Of a stretch of 64,000 bases of DNA, positions 24,641 through 32,648 are shown in pieces. The stretch lies in assembly GCA_963814095.1 (NCBI GenBank), contig CAWFBT010000001.1:1-64000 (forward strand). Reading direction: 5' to 3'. The position numbers and the translations under genes are program-made. The stretch's first letter is position 1. Each line of letters starts with the position of its first letter. Origin of the DNA: JACVRW01 sp963814095. GTDB lineage: Bacteria; Actinomycetota; Thermoleophilia; Solirubrobacterales; Thermoleophilaceae. The notes below the pieces were generated by a model. The model had not been told where the DNA came from. It did no database searches and saw only the letters and a list, made by a program, of their open reading frames with translations.

Positions 24641-24958
24641 CTAGCGGTCGCTGGGCTCGTCGGTGTACGGCTCGCTACTGCCGGACTTGGCGAGTCCGCG
24701 CGAGATGAAGTAGCCCGCGCCGAGAATCGACACATACAGCCATGCCTGACGGGCGATGAACTCGTCCGTGCCGCTGTCGCCGCCGTTGATCACGGCGGCG
24801 CTGATGAGGATGGCCACGACGAGGCCGACCATCGCCCAGAACTCGGTGGTCTTGAACGCCTGCTTGGTCTCGGTCGCGAGCCGGCGAGCGACCCTGCCGA
24901 CCGGCGATCCATTTTCATCCGCGCGCACGCTGCCGCGGGTTACGTCTGTTGCTGCCAT
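24641..24958 (-). CDS. Small two-helix membrane protein, paralogue of 15634-15966
   Basis: 105 residues from ATG 24958, chosen because AAGGAG sits 6 bp before it. It shares nearly all of its core with the protein at 15634: TTEFWAMVGLVVAILISAAV, a GGDSGTDEFIARQ loop, AWLYVSILGAGYFISRGLA, then KSGSSEPYTDEP. The N-terminus is polar and differs (VTRGSVRADENGSPVG). Two copies on one island imply duplication or independent recruitment. Function unknown. Confidence 0.82.
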   Translation of the reverse strand: MAATDVTRGSVRADENGSPVGRVARRLATETKQAFKTTEFWAMVGLVVAILISAAVINGGDSGTDEFIARQAWLYVSILGAGYFISRGLAKSGSSEPYTDEPSDR

Positions 24959-25513
24959 CAGAAACTCCTTGAAGGTAGTCACCGGCGGACCCTGCGAGCT
25001 GCGAGGGGGACCGGCTTAGGTCGAGGAGGCAGAGCGCGCCGTTGCTAGCGAAGGCTCGTAGCCTACACCCCGAATACCCCAAACGAGCACAGTGCAAAAG
25101 TTTGGGGCAATCGTCACACATTCTCCAGCGCCGAACCGCAAGTAACGACAGGCGCCAGCCGATACGAAGTCCGGTCGAGGGAGACAAGACCTCTCGTCTC
25201 GTTATCAGGGGGGCAGGAGCCGGGCTACTCGCCGTTCACTGGGCGCCGTTTACCCCTCGCCCGCCGAAAGGAACGGGCCGGCCGGGTGCACTGGCGGGTC
25301 CTCTACGCTCAGGGAGCCTCTCGGATCCGTGGACGATTCGAGACGCTCGCAAGCCACTTACTCGCCGAGTCCTCGGGCACGTACCTCCGGCCGGCATAGG
25401 AATCGGTACCCAGTTCCTCTCCACCCAACCCGACAGCACTGTGGGCGGCCAGAAACCGGGGAGTCCGTAATAGCCTTGCGCAGAGGATCCATGGACTACG
25501 CATCGGCTGGCGC
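24959..25513. other. Spacer, no gene recognised
   Basis: About 555 bp between divergent genes. Several frames are open but show no recognisable protein or good ribosome site. It may contain promoters for the flanking genes; no specific motif is claimed. Confidence 0.5.
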
Positions 25514-25855
25514 ATGACCAAGGCCAACGGGGAACTCGCCACAGCGACTGTGCAGCGTTACCGCGAGCGGTTTGGGCGTGGCCCGACCCTGGCAAGGGCG
25601 CACATCGGAAGCGACTTCGCGGTGGTCATCCTCGGCGACGTGCAAACCGAGGTCGAGCGGTCGCTCGTGGCCGAAGGGGAGGTGGAGTCGGTGGAGCTTC
25701 TGCGTCGCGGGATACGCCAGATGGCCGCCGACGAGTTTTGGCGGCGACCGAAGAGGTCACCGGCAGGCAGGAAGGTCCTGGCCATGCTCGGAGACCACAA
25801 CGCTCGCGCGAACGCCTCCGTGATGGTCTTCATGCTCGAACCTGAGCGGCCATAG
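25514..25855 (+). CDS. DUF2294/MpsC-family protein (second copy)
   Basis: 113 residues, starting MTKANGELATATVQRYRERF, then GRGPTLARAHIGSDFAVVIL, VQTEVERSLVAEG, a VELLRRGIRQ helix and a C-terminal VMVFMLEPE strand. This is a full DUF2294/MpsC domain and is closer to the family norm than the copy at 22287. No Na+/H+ or bicarbonate transporter partner is adjacent. Confidence 0.82.
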   Translation: MTKANGELATATVQRYRERFGRGPTLARAHIGSDFAVVILGDVQTEVERSLVAEGEVESVELLRRGIRQMAADEFWRRPKRSPAGRKVLAMLGDHNARANASVMVFMLEPERP

Positions 25856-26017
25856 TCCGCTGCGGTGACGGCGGCGCAGAAGGGGCCGCGCTGACGAAGA
25901 CCCCCTGTCGCCGTGAGTCGGCCCCCAGCCGAACGCATCGGGCCTCTGCGCGACCGACGAGGGTCGAGTCGGGCGTCCGGAATCGTTTGTGCTTTCAGGC
26001 GAAAGCGGTATTGGGGG

Positions 26018-26602
26018 CTAGCGGTGTTGCTCGATTAGGAGGCGTGCCATCGAGCGGGCTCGTTGTGCCGCTTGGGCGTCGCCCTCGGTGGCGGACACGA
26101 TCGAGCCCTTCATGAGCAGGTGCCACGAGTGGGCGAAGGACGCTGGGTCACGCAATGCGGCCTCCTCTGCGAGGCGACCCACGACCGTTCGGATGCTCGC
26201 GAGATGCCGGACGCTCGCCTGGCCGGCGGGATGTCCGGGGCCCATCTCGAGCAGCACGTTGATGAATGAGCAGGCTTCGAAGTCGTCGCGCTGGAACCAT
26301 TCGTCGAATAGCTCGAAGATGGCGAGTAGCTGTTCCTCCGGTGTGGTGCCGCGTCGCCTCGCCTCTGCCTCGACCCACGCCAGCGTCCAGCGCTCCTCGC
26401 GGCGCTCGAGGAACGCGATCACCAGGTCGTCCTTGGACGGGAAGTGGCGATACAGGGTCGCCTTCGCCACCCCAGCCCGTTCGATCACCTCGTCCACGCC
26501 TACGTCGCGGACCGCACGGCGGGAAAAGAGTTCGTACGCGGTGTCGAGGATGCGCTCCCGCGCATCCGGCGTCGCTTGCGGTATGGCTTTGACGGCAGAC
26601 AC
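26018..26602 (-). CDS. TetR-family transcriptional regulator
   Basis: 194 residues from GTG 26602. The N-terminal HTH is typical: RERILDTAYELFSRRAVRDV, VDEVIERAGVAKATLYRHF, PSKDDLVIAFLERRE. The C-terminal ligand domain contains FEACSFINVLLEMGPGHPAG, common in the TetR_C group that responds to small hydrophobic ligands. A 14-bp perfect palindrome lies 21 bp upstream of the start, a likely autoregulatory operator. The earlier in-frame start at 26731 would run through that operator and is rejected. Confidence 0.9.
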   Translation of the reverse strand: MSAVKAIPQATPDARERILDTAYELFSRRAVRDVGVDEVIERAGVAKATLYRHFPSKDDLVIAFLERREERWTLAWVEAEARRRGTTPEEQLLAIFELFDEWFQRDDFEACSFINVLLEMGPGHPAGQASVRHLASIRTVVGRLAEEAALRDPASFAHSWHLLMKGSIVSATEGDAQAAQRARSMARLLIEQHR

Positions 26603-26622
26603 GCATGAGAGGCTAGCGGTAG

Positions 26623-26636
26623 ACAGACCGGTCTGT
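26623..26636. promoter_or_regulatory. Perfect 14-bp palindrome, probable TetR operator
   Basis: ACAGACCGGTCTGT (26623-26636) is perfectly palindromic and lies just upstream of the TetR start, in the form typical of TetR/AcrR-class operators (AGACCGGTCT core). Confidence 0.75.
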
Positions 26637-26831
26637 TCTCGGTAGAGTACGCAGTTCGTTTCGGTCCCGGAGTGGGATCGGGGAGCAGCATCAGTCTGCT
26701 GGGAAAGCGCGACTAGGGGCACCAGAGCCACTCGAAGCGATGTCCTCGGGTTATCAGGGGACGTCGCGCGGCCAGCCCTTTTCGAAGTCGCGACTCGGAC
26801 CTTGCGTCAATAAGACCGACGGAGGTTCCCC

Positions 26832-27641
26832 ATGCCTGCAATAGCCCTCGCGCCCGCGAGGATGGCCCAGACCACCAACCCCGAACGCCGCGACCGCGCT
26901 GCCGCGCGGGAGCTCGAACGAGCGCTCCTGATCCGCTACCACCGGGAGGGCGACCTTGCGGCGCGGGAGGAACTTGTGAAGCGATGCCTGCCGCTCGCGC
27001 GCGGCCTCGCCGGGCGCTACACCTACACCGACGAGCCCTTCGACGACCTGCTCCAGGTGGCGAGCCTCGGGTTGATCAAGGCGATCGATCGCTTCGACCC
27101 GGATCGCGGCGCGAAGTTCTCGAGCTATGCCGCACCCACCATCCTGGGCGAGCTGAAGCGCCACTTCCGCGACAAGGGCTGGGCCCTGCACGTGGCGCGC
27201 GACCTTCAAGAGCGCACGCTCGTGGTGAGTCGGGCAACGGAGATGCTCTCCAAGCGGCTTGGCCGCTCGCCGAAGCCGCGTGAGGTGGCCGGCGCAATCG
27301 GATGCCCCGTCGAGGAGGTACTCGAAGCGCAACAGGCCGCCGCCAGCTACGAGGCCGCATCGCTCGACGCCCCAACGGCGCGTGACGACGATGCGGCCGC
27401 ACCGCTTGTCGAGTTGCTCGGAGGCGAGGACTCGGGCTACGAGCTCGTCGCGGAACGCGACGCAATAGCGAGCGAATGGAAGGAGCTGCCCGACGTGGAG
27501 GCCACGGTCCTTGAGCTGCGCTTCATACACGGCCTGAACCAGCGTGAGATCGGCGAGCGCATTGGCTACTCCCAAATGCACGTCTCACGGCTGCTGCGCC
27601 GCGCACTCAGCCAACTCGAGACAGCTGCGGCAGCGGCGTAA
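26832..27641 (+). CDS. SigB/SigF-type alternative RNA polymerase sigma factor
   Basis: 269 residues with sigma-70 regions 2, 3 and 4. Region 2 contains DDLLQVASLGLIKAIDRF and KFSSYAAPTILGELKRHF, the signature of the SigB/SigF/SigG stress and sporulation group. Region 4 is LNQREIGERIGYSQMHVSRLL. It directs polymerase to general-stress promoters, and such factors are usually held by an anti-sigma/anti-anti-sigma pair, none of which is encoded next to it. GGAGG lies at the correct spacing before ATG 26832. Confidence 0.92.
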   Translation: MPAIALAPARMAQTTNPERRDRAAARELERALLIRYHREGDLAAREELVKRCLPLARGLAGRYTYTDEPFDDLLQVASLGLIKAIDRFDPDRGAKFSSYAAPTILGELKRHFRDKGWALHVARDLQERTLVVSRATEMLSKRLGRSPKPREVAGAIGCPVEEVLEAQQAAASYEAASLDAPTARDDDAAAPLVELLGGEDSGYELVAERDAIASEWKELPDVEATVLELRFIHGLNQREIGERIGYSQMHVSRLLRRALSQLETAAAAA

Positions 27642-27911
27642 CCGGCGCCCCCCCGGTGTGGTCCTCGCGGAGGACGCTTCCTCTGGCAGATCGGCCGCAC
27701 CCGGACCGTCCGGACCACGCGGGCGTGGACCTACTGCTGCTTCGCGCCGCGCGAGCGCGTCGGCATGAGCGCGTCAGACGCCTGCCCCGGACGAGGAGGA
27801 AGCTCGACGAGCCGTGATGCTGCTTCGCGCGACTTGCGGAAGCGATGGCGGCGTCATGGAGACGCCTCCTCTTTCGTCCGTTGCGACATCCATGAGCACT
27901 AGGGTCAGACC

Positions 27912-28868
27912 ATGCCCAACGCCACGGAGACACCGACGCCCGCGGAGGCCCGGCGGCTTGCTCCCCAGGACTTCGAGCTCAAGGAGATGACGCTCCACGG
28001 CCACCGTGTGGCGTACCGCAGCGCCGGGAGCGGCCCGGCCATCGTCCTCGTACACGGCATCACCTCGACCTCCGCCACCTGGGATCGAGTGATGCCGTAC
28101 CTGGCCGCTCGATTCACGGTCATCGCCCCTGATCTCCTTGGACACGGCCAGTCCGCGAAGCCGCGAGGCGACTACTCGCTCGGCGCGTACGCCAGTGGTG
28201 TTCGCGATCTCATGGTCACGCTCGGCCAGGAGAGCGCCACGTTCGTCGGTCACTCCCTCGGCGGCGGCGTGGTGATGCAGCTCGCCTATCAATTCCCCGA
28301 GCGGTGCGAGCGGCTTGTACTGGTCGACAGCGGCGGACTTGGTCGCGAGGTCAACCTGCTGCTACGCGCGGCGACCCTACCGCTCTCCGAGGTCGTGCTT
28401 CCGCTGTTGGCTAGCGCTCGGCTGCTCGACGCCGGCCGCGCAATCGGACGCGCGTTCGGGCGGGTCGGGCTGCACGCCGGCACCGACATAGCGGAGCTGG
28501 CTCGTGGTCATGCCTCCTTGGCCGACCCGGACGCCAGGGCCGCGTTCGTGCACACGCTCCGCTCGATCGTGGAGCCCGGGGGCCAACGAGTCGACGCCAG
28601 CGACCGGCTGTATCTGGCTGAGAACATCCCGTTCATGCTCGTCTGGGGAGACCGCGATCCGATCATTCCGGTCGAGCACGGCATAGCCGCGCACGAGCTC
28701 GTGCCGTCGAGCCGGCTCGAAGTCTTCGAGGGGGCCGGTCACTTCCCGCATCTAGACGACCCGCAACGTTTTCTCGACGTGCTGCTCGACTTCATTCACA
28801 CGACCGACCCGGCCGACACGGACGCGGGAACTTGGAAGGACTTGCTTAAGTCAGGCCGTCGCGAATAG
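27912..28868 (+). CDS. Alpha/beta-fold hydrolase
   Basis: 318 residues with the full hydrolase pattern. The oxyanion motif is VLVHGITST, the nucleophile elbow GHSLGGG (Ser), the acid WGDRDPIIP (Asp) and the base GAGHFPH (His). The PDLLGHGQSAKP block is typical of esterase or peroxidase-type family members. No signal peptide. It is the last gene of the island, 155 bp before the right attachment repeat. Substrate unknown. Confidence 0.88.
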   Translation: MPNATETPTPAEARRLAPQDFELKEMTLHGHRVAYRSAGSGPAIVLVHGITSTSATWDRVMPYLAARFTVIAPDLLGHGQSAKPRGDYSLGAYASGVRDLMVTLGQESATFVGHSLGGGVVMQLAYQFPERCERLVLVDSGGLGREVNLLLRAATLPLSEVVLPLLASARLLDAGRAIGRAFGRVGLHAGTDIAELARGHASLADPDARAAFVHTLRSIVEPGGQRVDASDRLYLAENIPFMLVWGDRDPIIPVEHGIAAHELVPSSRLEVFEGAGHFPHLDDPQRFLDVLLDFIHTTDPADTDAGTWKDLLKSGRRE

Positions 28869-29023
28869 CGCTCCGTGCCGCCGTCGAAGCGCTCGAGGGG
28901 GTGGCAGGACGGTGACGCCCCGCCCACCAACTCGAACGGGGCTCGGCGTGGACTCGCGCTGATCACCGTCGTCACCCGACACTTGAGTCCCGACCCTGGC
29001 GCGTCGAACCGTCAGAACGGACA

Positions 29024-29066
29024 CCTTCTAAGCCGCGGGTCGCAGGTTCGAATCCTGCCCGGGGCA
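29024..29066 (+). repeat. attR-type direct repeat (43 bp)
   Basis: Exact copy of 9952-9994 (3' part of tRNA-Arg). The sequence immediately before it cannot form the acceptor, D-arm or anticodon 5' strand, so this is not a functional tRNA. The repeat ends 4 bp before the next gene's stop codon, marking the right edge of the island. Confidence 0.92.
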
Positions 29067-29070
29067 TCGA

Positions 29071-29865
29071 CTAGGCCGCTGGGACCGCCACACCGTTCAT
29101 AGAGCAGCTGCCCGAGTCCGTATCCGCGTCATCCTGAACGAGTAGGAAGAGCTGGAGGCTGACGGTGCGGGTGGCGGTCACGTAGATCGCGTCGGCCCCG
29201 ATGCGGGTGAAGCCGTCGGTGGCGGACGGGCCGCCCAGCACCGCGGAGGCCCCGGCGGGGAAGGCGATCTGCAGGTTGCCGGTGAAGTCCACGGGGCCGG
29301 ACTCGGCCGGATCGGTGCCGGAGTCGGCGGTCACGGTCTCGTACAGGGTGCCGTCCTCCTCGGCCTGGGGAGAGAGGTTGAGGGTGGTCGTGCCGCCTGA
29401 GACGTCGCAGCTTGCGCTGATTCTCAGCCCGGCCACGTCGACCGCGGGTTGTGGGGCGGGGGTGGTGCTCGCTTGCGCCGAATAGCGGATCGCCGTAGCG
29501 CCTGGTCCCGCGGGCCCGCGCGCGCCGGCAGGGCCGGCGGGGCCCTGTGGCCCCGTGGCGGCGCGCCTCGTCAGCTGACCGCGTACCCATGGCGCGAGAG
29601 TCCGCTTCTTCACGCTGCGGTCGGCGAGCTTCGGAGCCTTCACAGATCGCCGGCGCAGCTGCTCGCTACCCACGCTGCCAGGCGCGAGCTTCGACTGCTT
29701 CACCGCGTCGTTGCGGAGCTGCTTGGCGCCCACGCTTCGCTCGGGAAGCGACACCGCGGCGTACGACGCGCCCCCCAGCGCCACGAAGAGGGCCCCCGAC
29801 GCCACGACGTTCGCGTACGTCAGTCGCGCCCTGATCGAGCCCAGCATCCGGCGGGAGGTGCTCAT
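29071..29865 (-). CDS. Secreted surface protein with KQL-type repeats and a short collagen-like segment
   Basis: 264 residues. A signal peptide or anchor (about 12-40: ARLTYANVVASGALFVALGG) is followed by repeats SVGAKQLRNDAVKQSKLAPG, SVGSEQLRRRSVKAPKLADR and so on, then a short GPQGPAGPAGARGPAGP collagen-like run and a beta-rich C-terminal domain. This layout is common in surface proteins of Thermoleophilia. It probably forms a fibrous or adhesive cell-surface structure; no enzymatic motif. Before island insertion its 3' end would have adjoined tRNA-Arg. Confidence 0.8.
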   Translation of the reverse strand: MSTSRRMLGSIRARLTYANVVASGALFVALGGASYAAVSLPERSVGAKQLRNDAVKQSKLAPGSVGSEQLRRRSVKAPKLADRSVKKRTLAPWVRGQLTRRAATGPQGPAGPAGARGPAGPGATAIRYSAQASTTPAPQPAVDVAGLRISASCDVSGGTTTLNLSPQAEEDGTLYETVTADSGTDPAESGPVDFTGNLQIAFPAGASAVLGGPSATDGFTRIGADAIYVTATRTVSLQLFLLVQDDADTDSGSCSMNGVAVPAA

Positions 29866-29908
29866 GCGGCAGCGGTTCGACCCCGGCCGACGTTCTCCTC
29901 CGCACGCG

Positions 29909-30373
29909 CTAAGAGCCTGCGCCGACGGCCCGTTCCAGCCGGATGATGGTGCCGGTCCAGCCGCGGCGGGTGGCGTCGGTCATGCCGGGCAAGCGTCGCT
30001 CGAGGTCGTCGAGTCGATCGTGGACCAGGGTGAGCTCGCACGCGTCGGGGGGCACTGGACGCAGCGTGATGGTCAGACGCGAGCTGGCGTCTGCGAGCGG
30101 GCGGCGGTCTGGGCCGACGAACTGCCAGCGCAGCACGATGCGCTCGTCGGGCACGAGCTCGAGGATCTCGCAGTCGTAGCCGCCGACGTCGCGGCCCTGC
30201 GCGTCAACATGCCAGCAGCGGTAGTGCCCGCCGACACGCTCGTCGACCTCGACCCGAACGGCCTCCCACTCGATCGGCGCCGACCACAGCAGCAGGAGAT
30301 CAGGGTCGAGCCAAGCGCGGTAGATCCTGGCCGGCGATGCCGGGATCGTCCGTTGCAGCTTGACGGACGTCAC
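29909..30373 (-). CDS. SRPBCC/AHSA1-type protein
   Basis: 154 residues from GTG 30373. The chain shows the START-like/AHSA1 pattern: TIPASPARIYRAWLDPDLL, GHYRCWHVDAQG, ILELVPDERIVLRWQF, ending GWTGTIIRLERAV. Such proteins bind hydrophobic ligands. Its start overlaps the ArsR stop by 4 bp (GTGA), the usual ArsR-SRPBCC pairing in actinobacteria. A longer ATG start at 30490 would lie inside the ArsR gene and is rejected. Confidence 0.88.
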   Translation of the reverse strand: MTSVKLQRTIPASPARIYRAWLDPDLLLLWSAPIEWEAVRVEVDERVGGHYRCWHVDAQGRDVGGYDCEILELVPDERIVLRWQFVGPDRRPLADASSRLTITLRPVPPDACELTLVHDRLDDLERRLPGMTDATRRGWTGTIIRLERAVGAGS

Positions 30374-30702
30374 CGGTCGCCAGTGCGGGCGATCAGGTCC
30401 TCGAGCGCGTCGAGACGGTCCGTCCAGTAGCGCTCGTAGTGCTGCAGCCAGGCGCTCGCCGGCTGAAGCGTGGCGGCACGTAGCCGGCATCGGTGCTGCC
30501 GGCCTTCGACCGTCCGCTCGATCAGCCCGGCCTGCTCGAGCACCTTCACGTGCTTCGATGCTCCGGCGAACGACATCGGCAACGGCTCGGCGAGCGCCCC
30601 GACCGTGAGGTTCTCCTCAGCCGCCAGCCGGTCGAGCATGTCGCGCCTGGCGTCGTGAGCGAGGGCGTGGAAGAGCCGGTCCAACGAGGTTTGCTCAACC
30701 AT
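30370..30702 (-). CDS. ArsR-family transcriptional regulator
   Basis: 110-residue winged-helix protein: LDRLFHALAHDARRDMLDRL, LTVGALAEPLPMSFAGASKH, VKVLEQAGLIERTVEGRQHR. It lacks the metal-binding CxC of ArsR/SmtB sensors and belongs to the type paired with SRPBCC proteins. An inverted repeat covers its start codon, suggesting autorepression. Confidence 0.92.
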   Translation of the reverse strand: MVEQTSLDRLFHALAHDARRDMLDRLAAEENLTVGALAEPLPMSFAGASKHVKVLEQAGLIERTVEGRQHRCRLRAATLQPASAWLQHYERYWTDRLDALEDLIARTGDR

Positions 30703-30711
30703 CTAGTTGAG
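30694..30711. promoter_or_regulatory. Inverted repeat over the ArsR start (probable operator)
   Basis: CTCAAC (30694-30699) and GTTGAG (30706-30711) form a perfect 6-bp inverted repeat with a 6-bp spacer covering the ArsR initiation codon. It resembles the (T)CAAC-N-GTTG(A) sites of ArsR regulators linked to SRPBCC genes. It also lies 61 bp before the divergent DUF899 gene. Confidence 0.6.
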
Positions 30712-30771
30712 TATATGTCTGATGGCGGCGGTCTGACCGCCGTCTGTCCGAGCCCGACGAGGAGAAGACCG

Positions 30772-31476
30772 ATGACCATCCCGACCGCTGTCGCGTCCGA
30801 ACAGGAGTGGAACGTCAAACGCGAGGCGCTGCTCGTCAAGGAGAAGGAGCTCACCCGTGCGCGGGACGCGGTCGCCGCCGAACGCCGCCGCCTGCCAATG
30901 GTCCGGGTCGAGAAGGACTACCGCTTCGAGGGACCGGAGGGCGAGGTCAGCCTCCTCGACCTCTTCGAGGGCCGTCGGCAGCTGATCGTCTACCGCTTCT
31001 TCCTCGATCCCGACATGGACATCGCCAGCTATCCGAAGGATGGCTGCCCCGGCTGCACCTTGTTCGCCGACAACCTGCCGAACCTCACCCACCTGGGCGC
31101 GCGCGACACGACCCTGGTCTTCGTCTCGGCCGGCTCGCAGGAGGCAATCCGCAACTACCGCGCCCGCATGGGCTGGGCCGACTGGCCCTGGTACACGACG
31201 CGCGATGATTTCTCGGCGGACTTCGACGTGGACCAGTACTTCGGCATCAACGTCTTCCTGCGCGACGGGGACCAGATCTACCGCAGCTATTACACGACCG
31301 CCCGGGCCGCCGAAGAGCTCAGCAGCATCTGGGCGCTGCTGGACATCACGCCGTTCGGCCGCCAGGAGGAGTGGCAGGAGGCACCCGAGGGCGTCCCGCA
31401 GGATCGCATCGGCTCATGGACACGCAGGCACGACGAGTACAGCCCCGAGGAGCTGGCCGGAGGCAGGACGAGCTGA
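30772..31476 (+). CDS. DUF899 (thioredoxin-like) family protein
   Basis: 234 residues from ATG 30772. DUF899 marks: an N-terminal EWNVKREALLVKEKELTRAR helix, LPMVRVEKDYRFEGPEG, LFEGRRQLIVYRFF, then the Cys-containing PGCTLFADNLP and GWADWPWYTTRDDFSADF. The fold is thioredoxin-like, but it has a single GCPGC-type site (DGCPGCTLF) and no classical CxxC, so a redox role is only suggested. Divergent from the ArsR-SRPBCC pair, as often seen for DUF899 genes. Confidence 0.87.
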   Translation: MTIPTAVASEQEWNVKREALLVKEKELTRARDAVAAERRRLPMVRVEKDYRFEGPEGEVSLLDLFEGRRQLIVYRFFLDPDMDIASYPKDGCPGCTLFADNLPNLTHLGARDTTLVFVSAGSQEAIRNYRARMGWADWPWYTTRDDFSADFDVDQYFGINVFLRDGDQIYRSYYTTARAAEELSSIWALLDITPFGRQEEWQEAPEGVPQDRIGSWTRRHDEYSPEELAGGRTS

Positions 31477-31553
31477 CGCTCGGTCGAAGCCGGGAGGCGC
31501 CAACCTGAGGCGGTTAGCTTCCCGCGAGCAACGAAGAACTGGGAGGGAGAGTT

Positions 31554-32099
31554 GTGCCGGAGGACCTGTTCAGACCGCAGCTCGGCGAGCCGCACCATTA
31601 CGCCTACGTCGTCGAGGACATCGAGGCGACCGTGAATCGCATGGTCGACGGGCTCGGCGCCGGGCCGTTCTTCCTTGTCGAGGGCGTGCCGCTGGAGAAC
31701 GTGCTCTCGCGCGGTGAGCCGGCGGAGTTCGCTCACAATTCCGCCTTTGGCCGCTGCGGCGGCGGGGCGGTCGAGCTGATCGAGGCCGTGAGCCTGGCGC
31801 CCGGGCGCGTCGAGAAGGGCTTCTCGGGTGCCCGGCCGCGTGTTCATCACGTCGCCTACGCGGTGCCGGTGACGGAGGTGGCCGATTTGCGAAGCTCGCT
31901 CGACGAGCGAGGTCTGGCGCAGTACCTGAGCGCTCAGCTCGCAGGAGCTGACATGACTTTGCACGACGCCTCCGCCGTCCTGGGCCACGACATCGAGATC
32001 CATGTCGACAGCGAGGGTCTGCGTGCTTTCTTCGAGATGGTGAGCGGCGGCGCCGAGGGTTGGGATGGCTCGGAACCGCTGCGCCCGGTCGAGAGCTGA
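31554..32099 (+). CDS. VOC/glyoxalase-family protein
   Basis: 181 residues from GTG 31554 (good GGGAGGGAGA site). A two-half vicinal-oxygen-chelate fold is suggested by EPHHYAYVVEDIEATVNRMV, then a GGGAVELIEAVSLAPG strand (Glu ligand), RVHHVAYAVPVTEVADLR and HDIEIHVDS. The HHxAY pattern in both halves provides possible metal ligands. It may be an epimerase, lyase or dioxygenase; the substrate is not identifiable. It is too short to be 4-hydroxyphenylpyruvate dioxygenase. Confidence 0.82.
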   Translation: MPEDLFRPQLGEPHHYAYVVEDIEATVNRMVDGLGAGPFFLVEGVPLENVLSRGEPAEFAHNSAFGRCGGGAVELIEAVSLAPGRVEKGFSGARPRVHHVAYAVPVTEVADLRSSLDERGLAQYLSAQLAGADMTLHDASAVLGHDIEIHVDSEGLRAFFEMVSGGAEGWDGSEPLRPVES

Positions 32100-32125
32100 T
32101 CGCAGGCTCGGGGCGCCTCGGCCGG

Positions 32126-32539
32126 TCAGCCGCCCTCGTACGCGTCCGCGAAGAAGTCGGCGTCAGCCTGGGTGGCCGCGGTGAATACGACCGTCCCGAC
32201 CGTCGTCGTCTTCATGTCGCCGCCCTGCGCGACCTTGTCGGCGTAGTCCTTCGCCTCGCCCGCAGTCTTGAAGAGCAGCGCCGTGCCGCTCTTGTCGCCC
32301 GTTACCTTGCGTCCGGCCTCCGCTCCTTCGAGCTCGCCGGCGGGCAGGTTGGTGACGACCAGGCCCTCGGCTTCGACCGCGGCGGAGAAGCCGCGGAACG
32401 CATCGTCCGGTGACGGCGCGACGGCCGGCGCGCTTGTGTCCGCATCACTGTCGTCGTCGTCCCCGCATCCGCCCGCGCAGAGCAGGACTGCTGCGATCAG
32501 GCCCAGCGCGACCATCCGGCGTCTGGCGAGCACGGGCAC
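32126..32539 (-). CDS. Small lipoprotein of unknown function
   Basis: From GTG 32539 (ATG 32515 is an alternative) the N-terminus is a lipoprotein signal: RRRMVALGLIAAVLLCAGGC followed by an acidic GDDDDSDAD linker. The mature part is a compact alpha/beta domain of about 110 residues (FRGFSAAVEAEGLVVTNLP, FKTAGEAKDYADKV, VVFTAATQADADFF). It is probably anchored to the outer face of the membrane. No known family. Confidence 0.72.
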   Translation of the reverse strand: MPVLARRRMVALGLIAAVLLCAGGCGDDDDSDADTSAPAVAPSPDDAFRGFSAAVEAEGLVVTNLPAGELEGAEAGRKVTGDKSGTALLFKTAGEAKDYADKVAQGGDMKTTTVGTVVFTAATQADADFFADAYEGG

Positions 32540-32648
32540 AGCGTACTTTCGGTTCCGGCGTCCTCGCGCTGCGTACCCCCTTGAATTCCAGAAACGCTGA
32601 GGGCTACAGTGCCCGTCCCCGCTTGACCACCGCTTCGAGGGAGCTCGC

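Larger units (their letters stand above)
9952..29066. mobile_element. Genomic island inserted at tRNA-Arg(UCU), about 19 kb
   Basis: Bounded by an exact 43-bp direct repeat (9952-9994 and 29024-29066) running from the anticodon loop to the 3' end of tRNA-Arg, the usual attachment core of tyrosine-recombinase elements. The right copy lacks the 5' half of the tRNA, so it is a repeat and not a second gene. Content differs from the flanks: tocopherol-type genes, an ABC exporter, paralogous small membrane proteins, gene fragments and longer spacers. I found no tyrosine or serine integrase inside, so the element is probably immobilised, or was moved in trans. Confidence 0.85.

Noticed and set aside
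29017..29066. Second tRNA-Arg gene
   Set aside because: Only the 3' half (43 bp) is present; no acceptor 5' strand, D-arm or anticodon 5' strand can be formed upstream. It is the right attachment repeat.
31554..32099. 4-hydroxyphenylpyruvate dioxygenase supplying homogentisate to the island pathway
   Set aside because: The protein is VOC-family but only 181 aa, lies outside the island and lacks the two-domain HPPD length (about 350-380 aa) and its C-terminal motifs.
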